DNA of 64,000 bases from an uncultured Saprospiraceae bacterium. Its GTDB lineage: Bacteria; Bacteroidota; Bacteroidia; Chitinophagales; Saprospiraceae. Under the pieces are notes generated by a model that was given only the letters and a program-made list of their open reading frames with translations, did not search any database and was not told where the DNA came from. This document shows, one piece after another, positions 1-9,303 of this stretch; the first letter of the stretch is position 1; the number at the start of each line of letters is the position of its first letter. The stretch spans positions 244,501-308,500 of the forward strand of contig CALSOU010000009.1 of the NCBI GenBank assembly GCA_943788055.1, in the 5' to 3' direction. The position numbers and the translations under genes are program-made.

Positions 1-104
1 TAAATTGCTCATAGTTCTCCTCATCCTCGTGCTCCTATATCTTCCTTTGTTTTTCATATTTTATTTAACGCTGAATTTACTAAAAACAATCCCTCCTGTA
101 CTAC

Positions 105-2006
105 TTATTTTTTTTGAATTTCTGGATCAATCTCTACAGCTCGCTTCATGGCAGACAGAGCTTGTGTTTCGTTTCCTGCCATCGAATGCGCTCGGCTTAA
201 ATTAAACCAAGCAAATGCGACTTCAGGATTGATTTCAGTAGCTTTTTTAAAATACTCTACGGCTGATTGATGATCACCAGCAACTCCATGACTCACGCCA
301 AGTAATCTTACCGTTTCATAATCATCAGGAACAATCTTGTATGCCTCTTTCAAATATTGAATGGATTTGACCAAATTTCCTTCTTTTTCACCATAATATC
401 GTCCCGCATCCCGATAGACAACCGCCATATTTTGCAAACCATTTTCATTATCTGGATCAAGTTGAAGTAGCGTCTCATACTGTGCAATCGCCTTATCATA
501 ATCTCCGAGATAATAGTAATTATTGGCTAGCAACAAATTAGGATTAATGTATAAAGGATAAACCTCAAGCGCTCGGTTAAGATACTCATTGGATTGTCGA
601 ATCATCTCAGCTTTTTCTTCAGGATTATCTTCATTAACAGAGGCTGTCGAAAGAGCCCCGCCAGCTGCATGCAATGCCTTCGCGCTATTTGATGATGCCT
701 TCACATCGGTAGTAAGTAGGATAAAATCGTTCTTCCAAACTTGACTCCTATACACAGTGTAGCTTGAAAAAAGTAAACCCACGGGAATCAAGAAGTAAAT
801 AATCTTCTGGGGGCTTTCGCCCAAAAAGCGTATCAGAAAATACAATGAAAAATACCCAAGACCTATTGAAGGTACAAACAAGAAACGCTCTGAAATATTC
901 GTGCCTATGTTAAAAGGCACATTTGAAACTAAAAACAAATAGCCAAAATATATCAGTAAGCCTATCACCCATTTTTGCTGTTTGATCAATCCCCAAGCTG
1001 TTGCAAAAAGCATCCCTCCATGAATCAAAATAGAAATGATAACCCACGGATTTGTAAAACTTTTAGCAGTAATATGGTAGGGATAATAATCGGATGTCAA
1101 GGGATAAGGAAAAAGATAGAGTCCGATATACTTCAATAAGTTGTAGATAATCGTTGACCACTTTTCTTCAAAGCTATATGGAGTCATATTGCTTCCGTCA
1201 AACTTCAAAAAAGAATTATTCATCAGTTCAGTTGAAGCTTGAGATATGGTCTGACCAAGAATAGACGACCTTACAATGAGATAAAAAACTCCTGCAAGTA
1301 GGACTAGTCCGTAGGATAACCAGACGGATTTTTTATTGCGTAGTCGATCATGCGAAATCCAGATTGCTAGTGGGAAAAGGACTAAAAGCGCAATTGCATT
1401 TTCCTTCGAGAAAAAAGCAATTAGAGCAGCTAGACTTCCAGCACCTAAATGCCACAGCTTAATCTTATCTCTTATCAACAAATAAAGACTCAAGAGCGAA
1501 AATAAGGCGACAAAGATTTCATCTCGTCCCTTTATGTTAGCTACGACTTCTGTGTGTACTGGATGAACTGCAAAAACAACTCCACAAGCCAAGGCAAAGT
1601 AAAAACGAGATTTGTCCTTGAAGGCAGTGTAGAAAAACTGCCAAGCAAACAAAAACACGAGCGTGCATAAAAACCCGTACAACAATGCATTTATGAAATG
1701 GCTTACATGCGGATTATTAGCAAATATTGAATGCTCAATCGCAAATGTTACTAGAGTTGCCGGTCGATAGCGCCCGCCTTGAACAAGCTGATCTTTTCCA
1801 TCTTGTTTGAAGAACCCATAAAAGGTATCATAGCTAAATATCCCCTCAATTCCACTCAGCCCTTTTTGGGTAAACATATTCTCTTTAATGACAATAGCAT
1901 CATCTTGAGCATAGTCGAAACTTATCGTATACGCGTACAAAAGAAATCCAAGCAGAAATAATCCGATGGAAGTTTTTTTGAGACGATTTGAATAAGTACC
2001 AGACAA
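105..2006 (-). CDS. TMTC-like multi-pass membrane glycosyltransferase family protein with C-terminal TPRs
   Basis: The 633-residue protein has about ten hydrophobic segments in its first 420 residues, then a soluble tail (about 485-630) with tetratricopeptide repeats. Two features match the TMTC/GT-C family: an acidic DD pair in the first extracytoplasmic loop (YAQDDAIV), and the segment VFAVHPVHTEVVANIKGRDE. Eukaryotic TMTCs are lipid-linked O-mannosyltransferases. The bacterial substrate is unknown, so transfer of sugar to secreted proteins is an inference. The start is TTG, because no ATG precedes residue 39 and an in-frame stop lies just upstream. A TAnnTTTG box sits about 45 bases ahead. 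The gene stands alone. Confidence 0.8.
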   Translation of the reverse strand: MSGTYSNRLKKTSIGLFLLGFLLYAYTISFDYAQDDAIVIKENMFTQKGLSGIEGIFSYDTFYGFFKQDGKDQLVQGGRYRPATLVTFAIEHSIFANNPHVSHFINALLYGFLCTLVFLFAWQFFYTAFKDKSRFYFALACGVVFAVHPVHTEVVANIKGRDEIFVALFSLLSLYLLIRDKIKLWHLGAGSLAALIAFFSKENAIALLVLFPLAIWISHDRLRNKKSVWLSYGLVLLAGVFYLIVRSSILGQTISQASTELMNNSFLKFDGSNMTPYSFEEKWSTIIYNLLKYIGLYLFPYPLTSDYYPYHITAKSFTNPWVIISILIHGGMLFATAWGLIKQQKWVIGLLIYFGYLFLVSNVPFNIGTNISERFLFVPSIGLGYFSLYFLIRFLGESPQKIIYFLIPVGLLFSSYTVYRSQVWKNDFILLTTDVKASSNSAKALHAAGGALSTASVNEDNPEEKAEMIRQSNEYLNRALEVYPLYINPNLLLANNYYYLGDYDKAIAQYETLLQLDPDNENGLQNMAVVYRDAGRYYGEKEGNLVKSIQYLKEAYKIVPDDYETVRLLGVSHGVAGDHQSAVEYFKKATEINPEVAFAWFNLSRAHSMAGNETQALSAMKRAVEIDPEIQKK

Positions 2007-2546
2007 TCGAATGGAAGTTTAAGATTTGTTCGTAATTACTTGCAAACAACAAATATACAAATTACAAAAAACAATAATATATATTGCGCCAACGAATCGT
2101 TAGGTAGGTCCATTCAAAAGGGGTCACTCCAAAAGAGTTTTAGAATCTTTTTGGGTAAGATTTTATACAAAGCTGTCACTTTGCTGTAGCTCATTTAAAA
2201 GAATCGCGAAACATGTCATCGAGGCTTTAGCCTCGTCTCTACTATAAGAATTACGACCCTGAAGGGTCGAGGATGTGCTTGCTGTAATGTACAATAGTTA
2301 ACGTCCTGTAAATATAATGCTTGGTCGGAAACCCGGACTAATAAGAACTCTGAGAATATCTGAAATCTGCTTTATTGCAAAAGTCCTGTAGGGACGAAAC
2401 CTTTATAGTATGGTCGTAAGTTAGTAAGGAAGCTCCGTAGGTGCGGCACCTTAGTTATTTTGCGGTGCTTTGTAAATTATAGATGTGATAATCTTGCTCT
2501 ACACATTACAATCCAACTGAAGTGTGTAGATCAACTAGACCCTCTC
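2007..2546. repeat. Intergenic region with REP-like hairpin repeats
   Basis: This 540-base gap has no convincing ORF. It carries short perfect inverted repeats: CGAGGCT-tt-AGCCTCG (2220-2235), CGACCCT-ga-AGGGTCG (2254-2269) and AGGTGC-g-GCACCT near 2436-2448. Bases 2211-2239 recur exactly, in inverted orientation, at 55691-55719. Short GC-rich hairpins in an AT-rich gap, repeated elsewhere, are the pattern of REP elements. Confidence 0.7.
2050..2057 (-). promoter_or_regulatory. Bacteroidota -7 promoter element (TATATTTG)
   Basis: The minus strand reads TATATTTG, an exact match to the Bacteroidota housekeeping -7 consensus TAnnTTTG, about 44 bases upstream of the TTG start of the TMTC-like gene. 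A TTG that could serve as the -33 element lies about 15 bases further upstream. Confidence 0.55.
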
Positions 2547-3641
2547 CTACTTCACGTAATCCATAATACGCTCAAGATCAACATGCTCACCCATTAGTTC
2601 AATCGCACGTCTGATCTTCCACGGCGTTGATCTATTGATTTTTACTTCGATACGAGAAATCTTGATTACAGCTTCGTATGTATCGAAGTTAGTTTGCACT
2701 ACTGGAAGATTATGCTGTTTGATGTAGTTCATAGCGGTTTCTTCAACTTCGCCTTCTCCTGTGATTACAATACCAGACAAAGGAGAATTTACCAAGCCCA
2801 AAGTGCTTGACATACCAGCAATTTTTAAGATTGCATTGTTCAAACTACGAATACTAACAATTAGACACAGATCTTCTGACTTTTTCAATTCTTTGTATTC
2901 GACCAAACTACCCGCTATAACATCCTCCACCTTATTTTCCATAAATTGCGGACCATGGATTATCTTACCGCTAATAGCTTTGGATACGGTTTTCATTAAT
3001 GGATACGCGAGACTTTGCTCATATGGGACCAAACCCAATAAAGGGAGATTTTGCTTGTCAAGCCATTTTCCCACATAATGCCCGATTTTATCAATCTTAT
3101 CTGGACGGATCTTATTGATAATCACACCGATAACAGGAACGTTTTCTTCACGGAATAAAGCCAAGGAAAGATTTAGACGATCAATCGTGTTTCCGATTCC
3201 TCCTTCCACAACCATGACAACTCCAGCATTCAAAATTTTAGCTACTCTTGCATTACTTACATCAGCAACAGAACCAACGCCTGGATGTCCCGTACCCTCA
3301 AATATCACAAATTCATGGCGTTCATCGAGCTGCGTGGCGGCATTTATTATGCGAGACTCAAGGTCAAATTTTTCAGGAGCATCTAAATACATCGAAGTCG
3401 CACCCCTACCAAGAATTACAGGGGAATGTATATCAGGATCAAGTTGGAAATCTATCAGATCAGAAAAAAGTAGGGTGTCTTTGTCAACTCGTAAATTATT
3501 AATGTCCAAGAACTGTTGACCTACTGGTTTACAATATCCTACATTTCTTCCTAAAGTGAGGAGACCTCCCACGAGACCCAAGGTTGTAGTAGTCTTTCCG
3601 ATATGCTGACTTGTTGCAGCTATATAAATATGCTTTTTCAT
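2547..3641 (-). CDS. BioD-like P-loop NTPase with DRTGG domain (phosphotransacetylase N-terminal-like)
   Basis: Residues 1-220 form a dethiobiotin-synthetase-like P-loop fold: Walker A TSQHIGKTTT near the N-terminus, then KPVGQ and FEGTGHPG. Residues 230-340 look like a DRTGG domain, ending in the typical HVDLERI. This pair equals the N-terminal half of long phosphotransacetylases (COG0857), but no Pta catalytic domain follows, so it is a stand-alone regulator-like protein of unknown role. The reading frame opens with a TTG at 3662. The ATG at 3641 is preferred because a TATATTTG promoter box lies at 3660-3667, which would place the first start upstream of transcription, and because MKKHIYIAATSQ is the usual beginning. 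Confidence 0.82.
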   Translation of the reverse strand: MKKHIYIAATSQHIGKTTTTLGLVGGLLTLGRNVGYCKPVGQQFLDINNLRVDKDTLLFSDLIDFQLDPDIHSPVILGRGATSMYLDAPEKFDLESRIINAATQLDERHEFVIFEGTGHPGVGSVADVSNARVAKILNAGVVMVVEGGIGNTIDRLNLSLALFREENVPVIGVIINKIRPDKIDKIGHYVGKWLDKQNLPLLGLVPYEQSLAYPLMKTVSKAISGKIIHGPQFMENKVEDVIAGSLVEYKELKKSEDLCLIVSIRSLNNAILKIAGMSSTLGLVNSPLSGIVITGEGEVEETAMNYIKQHNLPVVQTNFDTYEAVIKISRIEVKINRSTPWKIRRAIELMGEHVDLERIMDYVK

Positions 3642-3659
3642 TGATCCGATTATCTTCAC

Positions 3660-3667
3660 CAAATATA
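3660..3667 (-). promoter_or_regulatory. -7 promoter element (TATATTTG) that decides the start of the BioD-like gene
   Basis: The minus strand reads TATATTTG. Transcription would begin near 3653, downstream of the TTG at 3662, which supports translation from the ATG at 3641 with a leader of only about 12 bases. Confidence 0.5.
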
Positions 3668-3689
3668 CAAAGATGAAGATATGAAAAAT

Positions 3690-3734
3690 ATACCTCGCTA
3701 GATATAATCTGTTTGATCATAGCCAGCGAGGTAT
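3690..3734 (-). terminator. Intrinsic terminator after the lipoprotein gene
   Basis: A 10-base inverted repeat, ATACCTCGCT (3690-3699) and AGCGAGGTAT (3725-3734), reads on the minus strand as a stem followed by ATTTTTC. It lies directly after the stop of the lipoprotein gene and would end the receptor-lipoprotein transcript. Confidence 0.65.
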
Positions 3735-3740
3735 CAAAAT

Positions 3741-4325
3741 TTAATCTTCAAGCGAAATTGTGAAAGTCAAATCAATATCAGTTTCACCATCCTGCGCACC
3801 TGTATCAGCTGTCTTTATATCGGGTTGGTGTTTCAAAATAATCTGAAAATCTCTTTCAGTACCTACCTCGGTTCCTGTAGTCCATTCAGTAACAATTCCA
3901 AGTGGATTGCCATTCGAATCGCTATCACTGTAGTTTACTGTTCCAGTTGCATCAGCAATATTTCCTGTGCCTGAAGGATCGGAAAATAATCCGTCAGACC
4001 ATGCAAAAAACATCTGGTGTTCAGCAGCTTCTTCTTCTACCTCCTCAGTGATATCCTCGTTATTCATTGAATTGAAAAGATCGATTGATAAAGTATACTG
4101 TGTCGAACTTTTTAGAGTAAAACCCTCTTCAAATTGAACATCTTCAGGACCGTCTCCATCTGGATCAGATGCAACGGTTGTCAAAGTATTTCCAGAATCG
4201 TCTACAAAATTCAAGGTAATATCCGTGATAGACTCTTCATCATTCTCTGGATCTGGATCTTCAGGCTCACAAGCGATGAAAAATCCCAAAAACAATAGCA
4301 TTAAAAAAGGCATAAACTTTGTCAT
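3741..4325 (-). CDS. Acidic surface lipoprotein paired with the TonB receptor
   Basis: The 194-residue protein starts with a hydrophobic signal ending in a lipobox (FFIAC, Cys19). A very acidic linker follows (EPEDPDPENDEE), then a mature part rich in beta-strand-like segments. I do not recognise a named family with certainty. It begins 11 bases after the TonB-dependent receptor stops and is followed by a terminator, so the two are almost certainly one transcript. Receptor-lipoprotein pairs are common in Bacteroidota, where the lipoprotein captures ligand at the surface. Its histidines (for example AEHQMFFAW and LKHQPD) do not form an obvious metal site. Confidence 0.75.
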   Translation of the reverse strand: MTKFMPFLMLLFLGFFIACEPEDPDPENDEESITDITLNFVDDSGNTLTTVASDPDGDGPEDVQFEEGFTLKSSTQYTLSIDLFNSMNNEDITEEVEEEAAEHQMFFAWSDGLFSDPSGTGNIADATGTVNYSDSDSNGNPLGIVTEWTTGTEVGTERDFQIILKHQPDIKTADTGAQDGETDIDLTFTISLED

Positions 4326-4336
4326 AACTTTAAATT

Positions 4337-6766
4337 TTAAATTGAATAAAACATAGAGGCGTTAATTTGCCTACCAATATTATCTGTGAAGTATCGCATT
4401 CGGTCCGTGTACGATCGATACGATTCATTAAATACATTTTGTACTTGTAAAATAACTTGCCAACGATCCTTCTGCATTACGCATGAAAGATCATGCAAAA
4501 AATATGCTTCTGGAGCTTCTAGAATATCAAAAGGTGGATCTTCAAGACTATAATTGATCGGATTATCCGGGTCATTAGCTATCAGTTGGTCTACCGTGAC
4601 TATCGGTGGCTGATCCCATTGTTGGAAGGTATATTCTGTGTTCCATGCCAAATTAAATTTATCAAACCATGGAATATCCGCTTTGTAGTTTAATGTGTAA
4701 GCTACTTGAGCAGGTGCCAACATGGGAATTGGTGAATCAAAACTTCTGATATGTCCCTGAATGTACCGAGCTGAAAAATCACTCGACCATTGTTGATGAT
4801 GATTCCAACTTGATTGAAAATCAGCACCCCAGATCCATACATTGTCTTGATCATAAATGAAGACTGGTGCAGCACCTCTGATCGTTTGACTAACTCCACC
4901 TGGTCTCGAATAAATATAATTATTGATCAAGCTACCGTGAAGTGTAGTCTGGACAAACCATTTTTCCTGCTGGAAACTTATATCATGTACCCATTTAAAA
5001 GCTTGTTCGGCGGTAATCGGCTTAGACTCTTGATCTTGAACTTCAGTGGTACTTAACCTTCCGTCATCTACTTGATAACGCCAAAGTCCGTATTCGATAA
5101 ATGAACCTCTTCGCCCGAAGCGAAACAATTCTCCTATGCTTGGAGGGCGCCATGCTGTCGAAATGTTGCTTGTATATTGAATATGTTCGTTAAGCTGATA
5201 TGCCAATCCTAGGATGCTTGATGTATTAAAAAACTGAAGTTGACTTAAATACAAATCATTATTTTCATCTAGCCCTCGAATATTACTAAATTGGTAATCT
5301 AATCTAGCTCCTAGTTCCCATACAAATTGTCCTTTTGTATATCGCTCGATAGCATAGAGACCTGAAGTATGGCTTATGTAATTTGGTATAAAAGAAACTG
5401 TATTTGTACCTGGTATATTTCGATTATCATTGAATTTCCATTGTCCACCGATATGTCCAGCAAGATGATTCCAACTCGAATGTGTCCAATCCAAATCCAC
5501 AATATGTGATTCTAGTTGGACGTTGATATTGGGAATTTCTAGTTGGTTGCCGCGTCTAACATCGTATTCTTCTCTAAGATTTCGTTGATAACTATACTGA
5601 GTCTTGAAAGCTTGATGATCATCGACATACTCCAAAGCGAGTCGACCCATTCGATGGACTATTTGTTGCCTAGGTGGTGCAATTTCATAGCTAAAATCGT
5701 CCTGAATGGAGGGACTTTTTGCGTTAAGAGCTATTTCCAAATCGTCTAAGTTTCCGACAACGCTCGAACGCAAAATCCCAATCTTTTGACGTAAGTCACT
5801 TATGGAGGCTTCCAGATCGAGATTGGACGATAGGTGAAATCTAGTTCTTAGAGAATGACTTGCTGTGGTCATACCCGTATTAGTCATGATATATTCTGGA
5901 GCGTTCAAATCCCCTTGCTGATAAAGATTTGATTGCAGTTCGACGGTTCCATTTTTAAAACCTTTACGAGCTTGCGATTGAACTCCACCTGCTCTTCCAT
6001 TTACCATGCCCAATAAACCGATTCTAGCACTTAATGGTGAAGATAACTCAATTGGTTTTCCTTCCAAAAGAATGACACCTCCCAATGCGTCTGCTCCGTA
6101 TCTCACTGATGCTGCTCCTTTGATAACCTCGATCGTTTGATAGGAATCTCCATCAATTTCTGGTGCGTGATCGGTGTCCCAGCTTTGGTACTCGTGCCGC
6201 ACACCTTGATTCATGATTACAATGCGATTTCCTGTTAATCCATGAATAACCGGACTCATAAGGTTCTGTCCGTTTTGAATCGTTGTTACTCCTGGAATTT
6301 GTGTCAATTTAGACCCAAGAGATTCACCAGTTGCTAGCAGCATTTGATCTTCGGTCAAGCGCTGAATTGCTCCTGTAGATATTCCAGAATACATGCGTTC
6401 AGCTTCTACAATTATGCTTTCTAACATGCTTCCATCAGCAGCTAGATAAACCTTTACAATGGGGTGGTGTGCATCATGATGATGCTTCATCTTCTTATAT
6501 CCAAGGTAGGAAATAACCAAATCTGTTTCTTCTTCGCACACATTAATAATCTCAAAAAAACCATCCAAACCCGTTGATGTTCCTTGTCCAGTTTCTTGGA
6601 CTAGTACGGCAGCACCTATCAAAGGTTCGTCTGTCTCTATATCTAGCACATAACCTTGGATCACCCGTTCACATGGATCTGTCTGAGCAAAGCAGAAATT
6701 TACACCGAAGAGGAAAATTGCCAAGGTGAAAATTTTTGGAACAGAATTGTAAGATTGTTTACTCAT
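4337..6766 (-). CDS. TonB-dependent outer-membrane receptor with carboxypeptidase-regulatory-like N-terminal domain
   Basis: The 809-residue protein has a signal peptide ending near FCFAQ and a carboxypeptidase-regulatory-like domain (about 34-110: IQGYVLDIETDEPLIGA). A plug (about 120-250, with GESLGSKLTQIPGV and ASVRYGADALGG) and a 22-strand-type barrel follow, ending in a short aromatic/Ile C-terminus. The N-terminal domain carries a His cluster, HHHDAHH, at residues 95-101. Transport is energised by TonB; the substrate is not shown directly. The His cluster and the Fur-family-like palindrome in its promoter suggest metal uptake (zinc or copper, possibly iron). A lipoprotein gene follows on the same transcript. 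Confidence 0.9.
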   Translation of the reverse strand: MSKQSYNSVPKIFTLAIFLFGVNFCFAQTDPCERVIQGYVLDIETDEPLIGAAVLVQETGQGTSTGLDGFFEIINVCEEETDLVISYLGYKKMKHHHDAHHPIVKVYLAADGSMLESIIVEAERMYSGISTGAIQRLTEDQMLLATGESLGSKLTQIPGVTTIQNGQNLMSPVIHGLTGNRIVIMNQGVRHEYQSWDTDHAPEIDGDSYQTIEVIKGAASVRYGADALGGVILLEGKPIELSSPLSARIGLLGMVNGRAGGVQSQARKGFKNGTVELQSNLYQQGDLNAPEYIMTNTGMTTASHSLRTRFHLSSNLDLEASISDLRQKIGILRSSVVGNLDDLEIALNAKSPSIQDDFSYEIAPPRQQIVHRMGRLALEYVDDHQAFKTQYSYQRNLREEYDVRRGNQLEIPNINVQLESHIVDLDWTHSSWNHLAGHIGGQWKFNDNRNIPGTNTVSFIPNYISHTSGLYAIERYTKGQFVWELGARLDYQFSNIRGLDENNDLYLSQLQFFNTSSILGLAYQLNEHIQYTSNISTAWRPPSIGELFRFGRRGSFIEYGLWRYQVDDGRLSTTEVQDQESKPITAEQAFKWVHDISFQQEKWFVQTTLHGSLINNYIYSRPGGVSQTIRGAAPVFIYDQDNVWIWGADFQSSWNHHQQWSSDFSARYIQGHIRSFDSPIPMLAPAQVAYTLNYKADIPWFDKFNLAWNTEYTFQQWDQPPIVTVDQLIANDPDNPINYSLEDPPFDILEAPEAYFLHDLSCVMQKDRWQVILQVQNVFNESYRSYTDRMRYFTDNIGRQINASMFYSI

Positions 6767-6792
6767 GTGATGTAAAGGTAGAAAGAAAAGTT

Positions 6793-6817
6793 ATAAATGC
6801 AACATTGTTGCATTTAT
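6793..6817. promoter_or_regulatory. 25-bp palindrome, candidate Fur/Zur-family operator for the TonB receptor
   Basis: The arms ATAAATGCAA (6793-6802) and TTGCATTTAT (6808-6817) are perfect reverse complements around CATTG. The site lies 27-51 bases upstream of the receptor ATG and overlaps or abuts a possible -7 box (TAACTTTT on the minus strand). Its length and AT-rich symmetry fit a Fur-superfamily operator. Which regulator binds is inference. Confidence 0.6.
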
Positions 6818-6907
6818 TAGTTGTGACTATTTTGTTTTTCTCTAGATCTGCAATAAATTCACCATCTACCATAACAACATCATTTGTATAACGTCCGCGT
6901 TAACCTA

Positions 6908-6934
6908 TTTGAACTTGCACTTTTTGTATCTTAG
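6908..6934 (+). promoter_or_regulatory. Promoter candidate for the DPP IV gene
   Basis: TTTG (6908-6911) and TATCTTAG (6927-6934) resemble the Bacteroidota -33/-7 pair, with one mismatch to TAnnTTTG and a 15-base spacer. The start codon follows 28 bases later. Confidence 0.4.
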
Positions 6935-6962
6935 CAAAAGTTATTAATCAAATCAGTAATTC

Positions 6963-9206
6963 ATGAATTATTTACGTGAAGTATATATACTTATTATACT
7001 ACTGACAGTTTTTACAATATCAGCACAAGATGTTGATTCCAGTCTATTGACGATTGATCGTATATACTCTTCGGAGTTTCGTCAAGAGTACCAGAGACCA
7101 ATCAATTGGATTGAGGAAGGGGCTGCTTTCGTAACAATCGAAAAAGAAAATGGAGGTGACGCACTGATTCGTTATGAATCTGAATCACTTGAAAGGACTG
7201 TATTTCTCCCAGCCTTTGCGATAAGTTTAGAAGGCGAAGCAATGACAATTGAAGATTTTAGTCTAAGCAAAGACGGTTCAAAGATTATACTATTTACCAA
7301 TTCGAGCCGTGTATGGAGGACCAATACAAAAGGTGACTATTACGTTTATAATTTCAACAATAAGAAACTCAAGCAACTAGGTCGAGATCTTCCAAGTTCA
7401 TCTTTAATGTTTGCAAAGTTCAACCACGATGAGAGCTTAGTTGCATACGTTCATGATTTCAATATCTATTTAGAGGATTATGATGATGATTTCGTGCTAA
7501 GATTAACACAAGATGGAAATCGCGACCTAATTAATGGCACATTTGACTGGGTTTACGAGGAAGAATTTGGCAAAAGAGATGGGTTCAGTTGGAGTCCGGA
7601 ATCTGGCTATATAGCTTTTTGGCAAGTTGATGCTTCAGAAATTGGCACATTTTATATGATCAACAATATAGATTCCATCTATTCCCAACCAGTGCCCTTG
7701 CAGTATCCTAAGGTAGGTCAAGACCCATCCGTGGTTCGTCTTGGACTAGTAGATATGAAAAACGAACGGATTCGATTTATTCCTCTTGAAGAGATGGAAG
7801 CTGATTCATACCTCCCTGCCATGCAATGGATCGAAGATGACCTGTTGCTTATTCAGCAGATGAATCGACTACAAAATAAACTGACTATTTGGGCCTACAA
7901 GCCCTCCACAGATAATATGCGGAAGGTGTATACAGAAACCGAGGAAACTTGGGTCGATATTAACTATCCTGACATTTCTTCAGCTTCATGGGGTAAAAAC
8001 GACTTAATCTTGGTTGATGATAACAAGTCGTTTTTAAGAATGACCGAAAATGACAAATGGCGACGTGTAGTTAAGGTTGACATAGCTACTGGACAAAAAA
8101 CGACAGTTACTCTAGGTGATTATGATGTAGCTTCAATTGCAGGTACGGATGACAACTATTTGTACTACATTGCATCTCCAAATAACAGTACTCAAAGGTA
8201 TCTTTACAGGTCTTTACTAGATGGTTCAGGAAAAGAAATGAGGCTTACGCCCAAAAGCTTTTCTGGAGTCAACACATATAATCTATCTCCAAACGGTAAA
8301 TATGCAATCCATTATAATAATAGTAGTCAACATGTAAAAACCGTTCATCTGATCCGCATTCAAGGACATGAAATTATAAGAACACTAATTGATAATAATA
8401 AATACGAAGAAGCGCTTTCAAAACTCAAAATGCTTGACGTACGATTTATGCAAATACCTATCGATGATGGTTACATGACGGATGCTAGAATTGTACTACC
8501 TCTTGATTTTGACGAATCAAAAAAATATCCGGTATTGTTTCATGTCTATGGGGAACCTTGGGGACAAGTAGCTACAGACACAGAGGTATCTTTATGGGAC
8601 AAAATGCTGGCACAGAAAGGATATGTTGTCATCGATATAGACAATCGCGGGACACCATGTCTCAAGGGAAGTGCTTGGCGCAAAAGCATCTATAAGAAGA
8701 TAGGTGTGCTTAATACGCACGACCAAGCAACTGCGGCAAAAGAAATCTTGAAGTTACCTTACCTTGACGAAACGAGAACAGCTGTTTGGGGATGGAGCGG
8801 AGGTGGATCCATGACCTTAAATCTTATGTTTAGACACCCCGACATATATACAACAGGTATGGCAATCGCAGCGGTGTCAAATCAACTCATTTACGACAAT
8901 ATTTATCAAGAACGATACATGGGTTTACCTCAGGTTGACCCGAAAGCATTCGAAGAAGGTTCACCTATTTCACAAGCAAAAAATCTGGAAGGCAATCTAC
9001 TCATTATTCATGGTACCGCCGATGACAATGTGCACTATCAAAGCACTGAATTACTTATCAATGAATTGATTGCTCAGAATAAGCAATTTGATTTTATGGC
9101 ATACCCCAATCGTTCGCATGGTATTTATGAAGGAAAGAATACGCGAAGACACCTATACAATCTACTTGCCAACTATCTGATGGAGCATGTCCCGATAGAT
9201 CCATAA
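6963..9206 (+). CDS. Dipeptidyl peptidase IV (S9B serine peptidase)
   Basis: The 747-residue secreted enzyme has a signal peptide ending near TISAQ, then a DPP IV beta-propeller and a C-terminal alpha/beta-hydrolase. The propeller holds the double-Glu motif that anchors the substrate amino terminus (DWVYEEEFGKRDGF, near residue 200). The catalytic triad is visible: Ser in GWSGGGS (about 618), Asp in HGTADDNVHY, and His in NRSHGI. Such enzymes release Xaa-Pro or Xaa-Ala dipeptides in the periplasm or at the surface. The gene is divergent from the TonB receptor and monocistronic. The next gene is convergent, with no clear hairpin between them. Confidence 0.92.
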   Translation: MNYLREVYILIILLTVFTISAQDVDSSLLTIDRIYSSEFRQEYQRPINWIEEGAAFVTIEKENGGDALIRYESESLERTVFLPAFAISLEGEAMTIEDFSLSKDGSKIILFTNSSRVWRTNTKGDYYVYNFNNKKLKQLGRDLPSSSLMFAKFNHDESLVAYVHDFNIYLEDYDDDFVLRLTQDGNRDLINGTFDWVYEEEFGKRDGFSWSPESGYIAFWQVDASEIGTFYMINNIDSIYSQPVPLQYPKVGQDPSVVRLGLVDMKNERIRFIPLEEMEADSYLPAMQWIEDDLLLIQQMNRLQNKLTIWAYKPSTDNMRKVYTETEETWVDINYPDISSASWGKNDLILVDDNKSFLRMTENDKWRRVVKVDIATGQKTTVTLGDYDVASIAGTDDNYLYYIASPNNSTQRYLYRSLLDGSGKEMRLTPKSFSGVNTYNLSPNGKYAIHYNNSSQHVKTVHLIRIQGHEIIRTLIDNNKYEEALSKLKMLDVRFMQIPIDDGYMTDARIVLPLDFDESKKYPVLFHVYGEPWGQVATDTEVSLWDKMLAQKGYVVIDIDNRGTPCLKGSAWRKSIYKKIGVLNTHDQATAAKEILKLPYLDETRTAVWGWSGGGSMTLNLMFRHPDIYTTGMAIAAVSNQLIYDNIYQERYMGLPQVDPKAFEEGSPISQAKNLEGNLLIIHGTADDNVHYQSTELLINELIAQNKQFDFMAYPNRSHGIYEGKNTRRHLYNLLANYLMEHVPIDP

Positions 9207-9303
9207 CTCGAAGAGGAGAAGATTAATGATTCAGTTATGATTGAAAATCCGATTTTGGTGGTCGATTATTTGAGCTTTTGGCTTGTCCTCCTCAATTGTT
9301 ATT

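Noticed and set aside
5-205. 66-residue Leu-rich frame at the left edge
   Set aside because: It is hydrophobic because of the base composition at the edge and overlaps the end of the TMTC-like gene; no support for a real peptide.
3115-3519. 134-residue frame on the plus strand
   Set aside because: It is antisense to the BioD-like gene, with no start support or domain.
6793-6817. Terminator hairpin at the palindrome
   Set aside because: It has no T-run and lies upstream of both divergent genes, so an operator fits better.
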